In this document: positions 1 to 7,269 of the stretch, in pieces
Position numbering within the stretch: position 1 is the first letter of the stretch
Layout: the number at the start of each line of letters is the position of its first letter
Assembly (NCBI GenBank): GCA_021813595.1
Contig: JAKAKF010000196.1
Span: forward strand, 1-11,345
Origin: a bacterium
GTDB lineage: Bacteria > SZUA-79 > Acidulodesulfobacterales > Acidulodesulfobacteraceae
Reading direction: 5' to 3'
DNA length: 11,345 nucleotides
Translations under genes and position numbers: made by a program
The notes under the pieces: generated by a model
What the model was told of the DNA's origin: nothing
Seen by the model: the letters and a program-made list of their open reading frames with translations, nothing else
The model's database searches: none

Positions 1-32
1 TTTAACTTCTATCTTTTCTATTTACATTCTGC

Positions 33-107
33 TGGCTGGGGCGGGAGGATTCGAACCTCCGAATGCAGGAATCAAAATCCTGTGACTTGCCGCTTGTCGA
101 CACCCCA
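33..107 (-). tRNA. tRNA-Gln (anticodon TTG), CCA encoded
   Basis: Read on the minus strand, the sequence folds into a full cloverleaf of 72 bases plus CCA. The acceptor stem TGGGGTG pairs with CGCCCCA over 7 bp, including one T-G pair and the U1-A72 pair typical of bacterial glutamine tRNA. The D arm is GAC/GTC. The anticodon stem is CAGGA/TCCTG around the loop TTTTGAT, giving anticodon TTG (plus-strand 73-75), which reads CAA/CAG. The variable loop is CATTC and the T arm is GGAGG-TTCGAAT-CCTCC. The discriminator base is G, as expected for tRNA-Gln, and CCA is encoded at 33-35. From memory it closely resembles the Escherichia coli tRNA-Gln. It lies 52 bases downstream of spoVG on the same strand. 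I see no clear promoter of its own. The 32 bases beyond it hold nothing I recognise. Confidence 0.97.
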
Positions 108-118
108 AATTAAAATAT

Positions 119-145
119 AAAAATTCACAACTTATAAGTTGTGAA
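119..145 (-). terminator. Perfect 22-bp palindrome with T-tract, candidate terminator
   Basis: Positions 124-145 form a perfect inverted repeat with half-site TTCACAACTTA. As RNA it can make a 9-bp stem with a TATA loop. On the minus strand it is followed at once by TTTTT (119-123) and more T/A-rich sequence, which is the layout of an intrinsic terminator. The stem has only three G-C pairs, so it would be weak. It sits between spoVG and tRNA-Gln, with only 16 bases between its end and the mature tRNA. If it stops transcription, the tRNA would need a promoter that I cannot see. The alternatives are a two-fold symmetric protein-binding site or a processing hairpin in a spoVG-tRNA transcript. 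The palindrome is certain; the function is inferred. Confidence 0.45.
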
Positions 146-159
146 CCGAAAATCACGAA

Positions 160-423
160 CTATTCCTGATTGCTTACCGCGGTTTCATAAGACGCGAGCA
201 CCGCCGTCTCTATCATATCTCTTGTTTCGTTGTTAAGAGGATGCGCCGTGTCTTTGAATGTGCCGTCTTTTCTTTTTTTGCTTGGCATAGCGACAAATAA
301 ACCGTCCTTTCCGTTAATAATTTTAAGGTCCCTTACTACGAAACAATTATCGAACGTAATCGTAACATAGGCTTTTAATTTTTCTTCATTAACAGGAAAA
401 ACATTAACTTCTGTAACTTGCAT
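160..423 (-). CDS. spoVG: SpoVG family nucleic-acid-binding regulator
   Basis: This 87-residue protein covers the whole SpoVG family length (usually about 85-100). The recognisable parts are the N-terminal MQVTEVNVFPV strand, the central DLKIINGKDGLFVAMPSKK segment, and the signature KDGTFKDTAHPLNNETRDMI at about residues 52-71, which corresponds to the family's DG-F-D-AHP-N block. SpoVG proteins are small cytoplasmic DNA/RNA-binding regulators. They were named for sporulation in Bacillus but are widespread in non-sporulating bacteria, so the name does not imply sporulation here. The ATG at 421-423 is preceded by a strong Shine-Dalgarno site, GGAGGG at 430-435, which fixes the start. It lies 37 bases after ispE on the same strand, so it is probably co-transcribed or served by a promoter inside ispE that I cannot identify. 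The stop codon is TAG. Confidence 0.95.
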   Translation of the reverse strand: MQVTEVNVFPVNEEKLKAYVTITFDNCFVVRDLKIINGKDGLFVAMPSKKRKDGTFKDTAHPLNNETRDMIETAVLASYETAVSNQE

Positions 424-429
424 AAAAAT

Positions 430-435
430 CCCTCC
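430..435 (-). promoter_or_regulatory. Strong ribosome binding site of spoVG
   Basis: GGAGGG on the minus strand, 6 bases before the spoVG ATG. It is the strongest Shine-Dalgarno match in the window. The other genes mostly have AAGG, AGGA or GAGG. This suggests spoVG is translated more strongly than its neighbours, which is inference only. Confidence 0.8.
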
Positions 436-460
436 AAAATGAAATCGGTTGAGTAATAGT

Positions 461-1354
461 TTATAAAGTTTCCGTCAAAAAAATCAAATGCACTATGTTG
501 TTAAAATTAAACGATTTTATTTTACTTATGTATTCTTTAGCACTATGCTCCGAAGTAAAAGCCCCAAACACGGCAGAGCCGCTGCCTGACAAAAGAGAAA
601 TTTCCGCTCCGTTTAAAATCATAGATTCTTTAATTTCTTTTATAACCTTATAATTTGCAAATATAACGTTTTCGAAATCGTTTTTTAATTTTAATTCTTT
701 AAAGCCTAAGTATTGAATATTATAATAATTTGACTTATTTGTCAACAAAAAATCGTCGTAATCGTCATATGCTTTTTTTGTGCTTATTCCGAAATCGGGT
801 ATTACTAAAACTATATAGTACTTCATAAGAGCGCTTGATTCAATTTCTTCTATTTTTTCGCCGAAACCGGATACTACTGCATCTTTCTCGGTCAGAAAAA
901 AGGGGACGTCCGATCCGATTTTTAAAGCTATTTTCGTTAATTCTAATTTATCTAAATGGTTGCCGTAAATTTCATTTAATTTTAATAAAAGTCCTGCTCC
1001 GTCGCTTGAGCCGCCGCCTAAGCCGGCGTTAAAAGGAATATTTTTTTCTATTAATATATCTATTCCTTTATTTCTTACGTTTAGCGTATTAAAAAAAAGC
1101 TTGGCAGTTTTTATAGTTATGTTACCCTCGTTGGAGAGCGATTGAAGTTCGCGTTCCGAAATTTTGTTTTTTAAATTTGAGCCTGCAACCGTTTTAATAT
1201 TATACTGTCCGTCCGTTAAATTAAACGTTATCTTATCTTTAACGTTAATTTTTCTCATAAGAGAAACTATTTTATGAAGTCCGCATGATTCTTTTTTACC
1301 GATATTTAAAGAAAAGTTAACCTTGGCGGGAGCGAAATAAACTATATCTTTCAT
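461..1354 (-). CDS. ispE: 4-diphosphocytidyl-2-C-methyl-D-erythritol kinase
   Basis: IspE is the GHMP-family kinase of the MEP pathway. It phosphorylates CDP-methylerythritol at the 2-hydroxyl with ATP, on the route to IPP and DMAPP and so to quinone side chains and undecaprenyl carriers. At 297 residues it has the normal family length. The motifs seen are PAKVNFSLNIG (residues 9-19, with Lys11), the glycine-rich ATP loop AGLGGGSSDGAG (110-121), GSDVPFF with the likely catalytic Asp149, and the C-terminal LLSGSGSAVF (254-263). One oddity is the substrate-side segment after motif 1, which reads SCGLHKI where most homologues have DGYHEL; the His is kept but the Tyr is replaced by Leu. The ATG overlaps the nuoN stop as ATGA (1351-1354), and there is no good Shine-Dalgarno site, so translation is probably coupled to nuoN. 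It is followed after 37 bases by spoVG. Confidence 0.95.
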   Translation of the reverse strand: MKDIVYFAPAKVNFSLNIGKKESCGLHKIVSLMRKINVKDKITFNLTDGQYNIKTVAGSNLKNKISERELQSLSNEGNITIKTAKLFFNTLNVRNKGIDILIEKNIPFNAGLGGGSSDGAGLLLKLNEIYGNHLDKLELTKIALKIGSDVPFFLTEKDAVVSGFGEKIEEIESSALMKYYIVLVIPDFGISTKKAYDDYDDFLLTNKSNYYNIQYLGFKELKLKNDFENVIFANYKVIKEIKESMILNGAEISLLSGSGSAVFGAFTSEHSAKEYISKIKSFNFNNIVHLIFLTETL

Positions 1355-2904
1355 AAAGAAGCTAAAGAAGCAGCAGAATAATTGGCGAAATTAATAAATA
1401 TTTGAGGATAAACACCCATTATAAGCGTAAAAAACAGGCATATTATTATGGCCAGCATTATTCCTTCACTTATATTTCCGTTAACTATTCCGTAATTTTT
1501 ACCTTCAGCCTCTATACATGAAACGGCAGAATCTTCCTTATCGGGCATATACATTTTAACTATTATCTTGATATAGTAATATGCCGCAAAAGCACTGTTA
1601 AGCAAAGCGATAAAAACTAACCAATAATAGCCGGATTTTACGGCAGCCGAAAATACGTAAAATTTTCCCATAAATCCCGAAGTAACCGGTATTCCCGCAA
1701 GAGACAGCATAAAGAAAGCCATAGCCGCCGAAATAAAGGGATATTTATATCCTATACCGGTATATTTTTTTATATCCAAAGAAACAATATCGGAATTTTC
1801 AAATATTATAACTACCGCAAAAGCTCCCGCCGTCATAAAAACATATGCAAAAAGATAAAAAAGCGTGCCGGAATAACCGTAAAATCCGCCGCCTATTATT
1901 CCTATAAGTATGTAGCCTGCCTGAGCTATCGAAGAATATGCTAAAAGTCTTTTAATGTTTGAAGATAAAATAGCCGCTATATTTCCAAAAGTCATCGACA
2001 AAACGGCAAGGATCCAGAGAATATCGTTGAAATTGATAACGTTAAAATTATAAATGAGCAGATAAATTCTTAAAAATATTGCAAAAGCAGCTACTTTTAT
2101 TCCGGTTGCCATAAAAGAAGTTATCGGAGTAGGTGCGCCGTCGTATGCGTCCGGGGTCCAAGCGTGAAAAGGAAATAAAGACATCTTAAAGGCTAATCCT
2201 ACAGTAAAAAGTAAAAGTCCGACGGAAAGATATTCGCCCATACCGCTTAAAATAGAAGTACTGCCGTTTTTACCGTAGGAAATGTTTTCCAAATAGGAAT
2301 GTATTAAACTTAAGTTCAGGTGTCCGACTGCAGCGTAAATAAATACAGACCCGAAAATTAAAAAAGCGGATGCAAAAGTTCCCAGTATAAGATATTTAAG
2401 CGCAGCTTCCGTACTGCGCGTGTTTCCTCTTATATATCCGGTAAGTATATATGCGCAAATAGACATAAATTCTAAAGATATAAAGACCATTATCAAATTA
2501 TTGGATGACACCAAAAACATCATCGCCGATATTCCAAAAAGAATTATACTGTAATATTCAGGATAAGGGACATCGAAATTTTCTATATAATCTTTAGAAA
2601 CAAGGACGGTTAAAAAACCAGACAACAAAATAGCAATAAATAAAAATACGTCATAGCCGTTAAATACTACCGACCCGTAAAATCCCGTCAAATTTCTTCC
2701 CGACAGCATAGCGACGTATAAAATTGAAAACGCTATGCCGATTAAAGACAGATAATACGAATTTTTGCTTTTTGCTATTTTTTCAAAAAACGTTAAAAAT
2801 AGTACTATAAAAGCAAATAGTATTATTACCGCTTCCGGTATAATGCTTATCATGCTTTTTTCCAAAGAATTTAATCCGTATATTGCAGGCATAATATTAT
2901 GCAT
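1351..2904 (-). CDS. nuoN: NADH-quinone oxidoreductase subunit N
   Basis: NuoN is the antiporter-like proton-pumping subunit of complex I next to NuoK in the membrane arm. The 517-residue protein is almost entirely hydrophobic helices (about 14 expected for the family). The family charges are present: Glu145 in ISLEFMSICAYILTGY, Lys240 in GLAFKMSLFPFHAWTPDAYDG, Lys270 in MATGIKVAAF, and Lys414 in GIPVTSGFMGKF, matching the proton-path residues known from other NuoN. The start chosen is the ATG at 2902-2904, which lies inside the end of nuoM (8-base overlap) and has GGGG about 10 bases upstream. A second in-frame ATG at 2890-2892 (Met5) has no such site, but cannot be fully excluded. The gene ends in TGA overlapping the ispE ATG. 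It closes the nuo part of the operon. Confidence 0.96.
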   Translation of the reverse strand: MHNIMPAIYGLNSLEKSMISIIPEAVIILFAFIVLFLTFFEKIAKSKNSYYLSLIGIAFSILYVAMLSGRNLTGFYGSVVFNGYDVFLFIAILLSGFLTVLVSKDYIENFDVPYPEYYSIILFGISAMMFLVSSNNLIMVFISLEFMSICAYILTGYIRGNTRSTEAALKYLILGTFASAFLIFGSVFIYAAVGHLNLSLIHSYLENISYGKNGSTSILSGMGEYLSVGLLLFTVGLAFKMSLFPFHAWTPDAYDGAPTPITSFMATGIKVAAFAIFLRIYLLIYNFNVINFNDILWILAVLSMTFGNIAAILSSNIKRLLAYSSIAQAGYILIGIIGGGFYGYSGTLFYLFAYVFMTAGAFAVVIIFENSDIVSLDIKKYTGIGYKYPFISAAMAFFMLSLAGIPVTSGFMGKFYVFSAAVKSGYYWLVFIALLNSAFAAYYYIKIIVKMYMPDKEDSAVSCIEAEGKNYGIVNGNISEGIMLAIIICLFFTLIMGVYPQIFINFANYSAASLASL

Positions 2905-4456
2905 TGGATAACCCCGTCTTTATTTTTATGGCATTATATAAAATCTTGTGATGATTCAGCATAGTTAAAAAATGTAAAACCGAAGGGCCTATTCTGTCTA
3001 AAAAAGGTGCAGGATAAAATCCCATTAAAAACATCAATATTATTAAAGGCAATACGGTTATAATTTCTCTCAGGTTCATATCGTCGAAAAACTCGAGATG
3101 ATGGTCATACGGCGCGGTTTGATCATGCGGATCCTGAAACATAACCCTCTGGAACATCCATAATAAATAAACCGCCGCAAAAATAATACCGCTGGTTCCA
3201 ATAATCGTCAACACAGGATAAGAGCGGAACGAACCTATTAAAATTAAAAATTCGCCTATAAAACCGTTTAAACCAGGCAGTCCGACTGAGGCCAGCACGG
3301 AAGTTAAGAATAAAACGGTTAAAATAGGAGCTTTTTTCGCTATTCCTCCTAAATCTTTAATCTGCCTCGTATGCATCCTTTCATAAATCATACCTACAAA
3401 AAGAAATAACGCTCCGGTATCTACTCCATGATTTAATAGCTGATAAACCGCTCCGTTTATGCTTACGGCGGTCAATGCAAACAATCCCACCATTATGAAG
3501 CCCATATGCGAAACGCTGGAAAATGCGACCAATCTTTTAAGGTCTTTTTGAACGATAGAAACAAATGCGCCGTATAAAATTCCTATAACGCCTATTATCA
3601 CTAAATACGGAGCTAAAATTAGCGCTGCATTCGGAAGTAAAGGTATTGCAAACCTAAAAAATCCGTAAATTCCGAACTTCAATAAAACGCCGGCAAGTAT
3701 AACGCTGCCTGCGGTAGGGGCTTCGGTATGCGCATCGGGCAGCCACGTGTGAAACGGAAAAATGGGGACTTTAATCGCAAACCCAAGAAATAAGGCTATA
3801 AACAGCAATATCTGCAAGCCTACCGGAATATTGGTATTATACAACTTAATTAAATTGAACGTAAAATTGCCCGTCTGTTGATAATGTATTATAAATATAT
3901 AAATTATGCCGAATAACATTACTAAAGAGCCGGCAAGGGTATAAAGAAAAAACTTTACCGCAGAATATATTCTTTTTCCGGTACCCCACATTCCTATTAT
4001 AAAATACATAGGTATTAGCATAAATTCCCAGAAAACGTAAAACAGCAGAACGTCCAACGCAGCAAAAGTACCTAACATAAATGTTTCCAGCAGAAGCATC
4101 AAAATAACGAATTCTTTAACATGGTCTTTTATGTACCTGTAACTTGACAACAAAGATACGAACGTTAGCAAAGTCGTTAAAAGAATTAAAAAAAGACTTA
4201 CGCCGTCGATACCCAAAAAATAAGATGCGCCGAACGACGGTATCCAGTTAAATTTTTCTATGAATTGAAACTTATACGTATCAGGCTTAAAATAGATAAA
4301 TAGATAATATGAAGCTATAAACTCTGCGAGCGACAAAAACGTCGCAAGGTTTCTCAAAAGCCCTTCATTTTTCTTATTTATAGGCAGCAATATCAATACG
4401 GCGACGGTTGGAAAAAAAATCAGTATAGTTAAAATGTATTTCATAAAAAAAGCCAT
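2897..4456 (-). CDS. nuoM: NADH-quinone oxidoreductase subunit M
   Basis: NuoM is the middle antiporter-like proton channel of complex I, between NuoN and NuoL. At 519 residues it has the usual length. It carries the expected buried charges: Glu144 in VFWEFMLIPMYFIIGMWG, Lys229 in GFAIKVPIFPFHTWLPDAHTEAPT, Lys260 in GVLLKFGIYGFFRF, and Glu402 in GLPGLNGFIGEF. The His343 region (QLLNHGVDTGALFLFVGMIYER) is also characteristic of NuoM and separates it from NuoL and NuoN. The first ATG (4454-4456) is preferred over Met5 because AAAGGA at 4465-4470 lies 8 bases upstream of it, while Met5 has no ribosome binding site. It follows nuoL after 61 bases, the largest gap in the nuo section, and overlaps nuoN by 8 bases. 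Confidence 0.97.
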   Translation of the reverse strand: MAFFMKYILTILIFFPTVAVLILLPINKKNEGLLRNLATFLSLAEFIASYYLFIYFKPDTYKFQFIEKFNWIPSFGASYFLGIDGVSLFLILLTTLLTFVSLLSSYRYIKDHVKEFVILMLLLETFMLGTFAALDVLLFYVFWEFMLIPMYFIIGMWGTGKRIYSAVKFFLYTLAGSLVMLFGIIYIFIIHYQQTGNFTFNLIKLYNTNIPVGLQILLFIALFLGFAIKVPIFPFHTWLPDAHTEAPTAGSVILAGVLLKFGIYGFFRFAIPLLPNAALILAPYLVIIGVIGILYGAFVSIVQKDLKRLVAFSSVSHMGFIMVGLFALTAVSINGAVYQLLNHGVDTGALFLFVGMIYERMHTRQIKDLGGIAKKAPILTVLFLTSVLASVGLPGLNGFIGEFLILIGSFRSYPVLTIIGTSGIIFAAVYLLWMFQRVMFQDPHDQTAPYDHHLEFFDDMNLREIITVLPLIILMFLMGFYPAPFLDRIGPSVLHFLTMLNHHKILYNAIKIKTGLSNA

Positions 4457-4517
4457 TTTTAATATCCTTTATAGTTTATATGTTATCCTTACCGCGTTAA
4501 TTTTATATATATTGTCG

Positions 4518-6401
4518 TTACCTGATAAAATAATAAAAAAGAACTGCCGCAACGCCTATAGAAAGCGTCAAAATATAGCTCATCAGCATACCGTTTTGAA
4601 TTTTTCTAGCTTTAACCGAAAAATTACCGAATGCTCCGGCAATCCCGTTAACTGCGCCGTCTATTATCTTAATATCCACGATTTTCCAGAGAAAATCAAA
4701 AAAAACAAGCATTGGTTTGACGATTAGAAAATCATATATTTCGTCTATATAAACCTTATTATAAGAAAGTTCATAAACCGGTTTAAACATATTCTTGATT
4801 TTTTCGGGATCTACAGCCTTTTTAATATACAATAAATATGCTATATATATTCCGATTAAACCCGCAGCCACGGAAATAGAACTAAGTGCGTACCAAGGCA
4901 TATTATTTACTATAGGCGCAAAATTTTTAGCATTCAGAAAATCAACATGCAAAAATTTATAAAATACAGAATGATTTAAGGGCGGTATTCCCAGAAAACC
5001 AATAGTAGAAGCAAAAACAGCCATTATTATCATAGGAATCGTCATAATTTTCGGAGACTCATGCACATGTAAACCCTTATCTACTTTAGACTCTCCAAAA
5101 AAAGCTAAAAATATCAGCCTGAAAATATAAAATGCCGTCATTAATGCCGTTATCTCTCCTACAGCCCATGCAAAATAATAACCCTTATTATAAACATCCG
5201 CCAATATAGCATCTTTAGAAAAAAAACCGGAAAACGGAGGTATACCCGACAGCGCTAGACCGCCTACTATGAAAGTTATCGCGGTAGTTTTCATTTTCGA
5301 GTATAATCCGCCCATTTTTCTTAAATCCAATTCTCCCGAAAGTCCGTGCATTACGCTGCCCGCCGTTAAAAAAAGCAGTCCTTTAAAAATAGCGTGGGAT
5401 ATAAGATGAAACATGCCTGCCGTATATGAACCTATGCCTACCGCCATAAACATATAACCCAGCTGACTGACAGTAGAATATGCAACTATTCTTTTTATAT
5501 CATACTGGGTAAGAGCTATAAACGCCGCAAAAAATGCAGTGAACGTTCCTACTATGAGAACGACTTCAGAGGCCGTAGGCGAATATGAAAACAGCACGTG
5601 AAATCTTGCTATCATATATACTCCTGCTGTGACCATTGTTGCTGCATGTATCAACGCGCTGACGGGAGTAGGACCTTCCATAGCGTCCGGCAGCCATACA
5701 TGCAAAGGGAACTGTGCCGATTTTCCTACAGCTCCTGCAAATAACAGAAGCGCTATAACGGTTACGGTCAGCGTCGGCATTGTAGGCACCATAGCAAATA
5801 TTTTTTCGTAATTAAGAGTTTTAGTCGTCATAAATAAAAGGAATATTCCCGTTGCAAACCCAAAATCCCCGACTCTGTTTACTATAAATGCTTTTTTGCC
5901 TGCATCCGAGGCAGACTTTTTTTCATACCAGAAGCCAATAAGTATATAGGAGCAAAATCCGACCGCTTCCCAAAATACGTATAGTAAAAGCACGTTATTA
6001 GACATAACCAGCATTATCATAGAAAACACAAACAAATTTAAAAAAGAAAAATATCTCGAAAAACCTTTATCGTCCTGCATATATCCTATAGAGTATATAT
6101 GAACAAGAGTACTTACCCCGGTAACCATCACTAGCATAATTACGGAAAGCCTGTCTATAACTGCAGAAACTCCAACTTTTAAAGTTCCTGCATGTACCCA
6201 TGGATAAAGAGTATCGGTAAAGCCGTGAGAATATGCGACTATAAAAAACAAAATAACTGACAAAATAAAGGATATTCCAATGAAAGCGCTGGCTAAATAT
6301 CCTGAAAGCCCTTTAATATATCTTCCGAACAAACCCCATAACAGAAACCCCGCAAGCGGAAATAACGGAATGAGCCAAGTAATAGATGTTTTAAAATCCA
6401 T
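4518..6401 (-). CDS. nuoL: NADH-quinone oxidoreductase subunit L
   Basis: NuoL is the distal antiporter-like proton pump of complex I. At 627 residues it is full length. The N-terminal half carries YSIGYMQDDKGFSRYF and LLYVFWEAVGFCSYILIGFW with Glu145. Next comes GAVGKSAQFPLHVWLPDAMEGPTPVSALIHAATMV with Lys227 and His252, then FHLISHAIFKGLLF with His332, His336 and Lys340, and SGIPPFSGFFSKDAIL with Lys396. These match the key proton-path residues known from E. coli NuoL. The C-terminal part after about residue 510 has the expected layout of the lateral amphipathic helix followed by a last membrane segment (SYILTLSIGVAAVLFYYFI). The ATG at 6399-6401 has AAGG upstream at a slightly long spacing and lies 20 bases after nuoK. 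No breaks or insertions are visible. Confidence 0.97.
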   Translation of the reverse strand: MDFKTSITWLIPLFPLAGFLLWGLFGRYIKGLSGYLASAFIGISFILSVILFFIVAYSHGFTDTLYPWVHAGTLKVGVSAVIDRLSVIMLVMVTGVSTLVHIYSIGYMQDDKGFSRYFSFLNLFVFSMIMLVMSNNVLLLYVFWEAVGFCSYILIGFWYEKKSASDAGKKAFIVNRVGDFGFATGIFLLFMTTKTLNYEKIFAMVPTMPTLTVTVIALLLFAGAVGKSAQFPLHVWLPDAMEGPTPVSALIHAATMVTAGVYMIARFHVLFSYSPTASEVVLIVGTFTAFFAAFIALTQYDIKRIVAYSTVSQLGYMFMAVGIGSYTAGMFHLISHAIFKGLLFLTAGSVMHGLSGELDLRKMGGLYSKMKTTAITFIVGGLALSGIPPFSGFFSKDAILADVYNKGYYFAWAVGEITALMTAFYIFRLIFLAFFGESKVDKGLHVHESPKIMTIPMIIMAVFASTIGFLGIPPLNHSVFYKFLHVDFLNAKNFAPIVNNMPWYALSSISVAAGLIGIYIAYLLYIKKAVDPEKIKNMFKPVYELSYNKVYIDEIYDFLIVKPMLVFFDFLWKIVDIKIIDGAVNGIAGAFGNFSVKARKIQNGMLMSYILTLSIGVAAVLFYYFIR

Positions 6402-6421
6402 TTTATTAACTACCTTTTATA

Positions 6422-6715
6422 TTAATTTTTTAATTCGTTTGCTTTATCCATGTCCACAGTTCCTTTTTCCCTGTAAAAAGCAACTATAATACCCAGGGCT
6501 ACTGCAGCTTCGGCAGCCGCTACCACCATTACGAAAATGACGAATACGTCGCCGGAAATAAGATTTAAACGGTTAGATACCGCTACGAAGCCGAGATTTG
6601 CGGCATTAAACATCAATTCTAAACTCATAAAAACAATTATTAAATTTTTCCGCATAAGAACGCCGAGAGCGCCGATACAAAAAATTATTCCAGCTACTAT
6701 CAAATAGTTATTCAT
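6422..6715 (-). CDS. nuoK: NADH-quinone oxidoreductase subunit K
   Basis: NuoK is the small membrane-arm subunit of complex I, related to MrpC antiporter subunits. The 97-residue protein has three hydrophobic helices. It keeps the two membrane-buried glutamates that are essential in this family: Glu33 in FMSLELMFNAANL and Glu69 in VVAAAEAAVALGI. The start ATG (6713-6715) has AAGGTGA about 10 bases upstream. The gene lies between nuoJ (33-base gap) and nuoL (20-base gap), the standard order. Confidence 0.97.
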   Translation of the reverse strand: MNNYLIVAGIIFCIGALGVLMRKNLIIVFMSLELMFNAANLGFVAVSNRLNLISGDVFVIFVMVVAAAEAAVALGIIVAFYREKGTVDMDKANELKN

Positions 6716-6748
6716 AAATTTATCACCTTATTTACCGCCGTTCTTTTA

Positions 6749-7252
6749 TTAAAGTTTTTTCTTGGCAAATAAATATGCCCCTATAATCGCTACAAAAAGC
6801 AGTATAGAAGCAATTTCAAAAGACAGAGTATATTTAGTAAATAAAAATTTTCCTATGACCTGCGTATTGCCGATTTTATTTATTACCGCGTGAGTAAATA
6901 TGCCGGTAGGCTTTTTGGTCTTTCCGCCTACCGTATATATAACTATTTCCGCAAACAAAACTATTGCAATTACGATTCCGATAATTTTCTGATGAAAATC
7001 CGTCTTTACGGCGTTTAATCTAGAAATATTTAACAACATTATAACCAATACTACAAGAACCATTATCGCTCCGGCATAAACCAGTATCTGCATTACGGCA
7101 AGAAACTGCATATCTAAAAGCACGTAGAAACCTGCAAGCGCAAAAAAACAAAGTACTAAATAAAGTGCTGAAGTCAATGGATTTTTCATAGATATAACCA
7201 TCAGCGCAGAAAAAATAGCTATAAATGCAAAAATGTAGAATAGTGCTTCCAC
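6749..7252 (-). CDS. nuoJ: NADH-quinone oxidoreductase subunit J (GTG start)
   Basis: NuoJ is a membrane-arm subunit of complex I with about five helices. Its third helix carries the pi-bulge that changes shape during coupling. Here that segment is LVYAGAIMVLVVLVIMLLN at about residues 57-75, including Tyr59, and is the clearest family signature. The length of 167 residues is normal. The start codon is GTG (7250-7252), not ATG. It is supported by GAGG at 7261-7264, 8 bases upstream, and by the normal N terminus (MEALFYIFAFIAIFSALMVI). It follows nuoI after 17 bases. Confidence 0.95.
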   Translation of the reverse strand: MEALFYIFAFIAIFSALMVISMKNPLTSALYLVLCFFALAGFYVLLDMQFLAVMQILVYAGAIMVLVVLVIMLLNISRLNAVKTDFHQKIIGIVIAIVLFAEIVIYTVGGKTKKPTGIFTHAVINKIGNTQVIGKFLFTKYTLSFEIASILLFVAIIGAYLFAKKKL

Positions 7253-7260
7253 GATTAATA

Positions 7261-7264
7261 CCTC
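7261..7264 (-). promoter_or_regulatory. Ribosome binding site fixing the GTG start of nuoJ
   Basis: GAGG on the minus strand, 8 bases before the GTG at 7250-7252. It supports the unusual start codon over any internal ATG, all of which would remove part of the first membrane helix. Confidence 0.7.
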
Positions 7265-7269
7265 AAGTT

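Noticed and set aside
1..32. Left-edge stretch after tRNA-Gln, checked for a terminator, a second tRNA or an attachment-site repeat
   Set aside because: It is AT-rich sequence with no stem-loop, no repeat of the tRNA 3' end within the window and no integrase gene.
108..160. Possible tRNA-Gln promoter (TTCACA with TATATT, or TATAAG in the palindrome)
   Set aside because: The TTCACA-TATATT spacing is about 20 bases, too long for a standard promoter, and would start transcription at the mature tRNA end. The alternative pairing has a very poor -35.
835..1032. Plus-strand open frame ending in Arg/Leu/Ser repeats, opposite ispE
   Set aside because: The repeat-like end is just the reverse complement of the glycine-serine ATP loop codons of ispE. 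There is no independent support.
2890..2904. Alternative nuoN start at Met5 (2890-2892)
   Set aside because: It has no ribosome binding site. The upstream ATG has a GGGG stretch at usable spacing and overlaps nuoM in the way expected for coupled genes.
4457..4517. The 61-base nuoL-nuoM gap, checked for a promoter, hairpin or small gene; it contains two similar AAGGATA stretches on the minus strand
   Set aside because: One AAGGATA is the nuoM ribosome binding site and the other has no start codon at a useful distance. I found no convincing -35/-10 pair, stem-loop or open frame, and the rest is AT-rich spacer.
4434..4727. Plus-strand open frame across the nuoL-nuoM junction
   Set aside because: Most of it is antisense to nuoL and the start of nuoM. 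There is no ribosome binding site or family resemblance.
5629..5811. Short plus-strand open frame opposite nuoL
   Set aside because: It is antisense to the most conserved NuoL segment and has no signals of its own. The same applies to the frames at 6280-6489 and 8311-8511.
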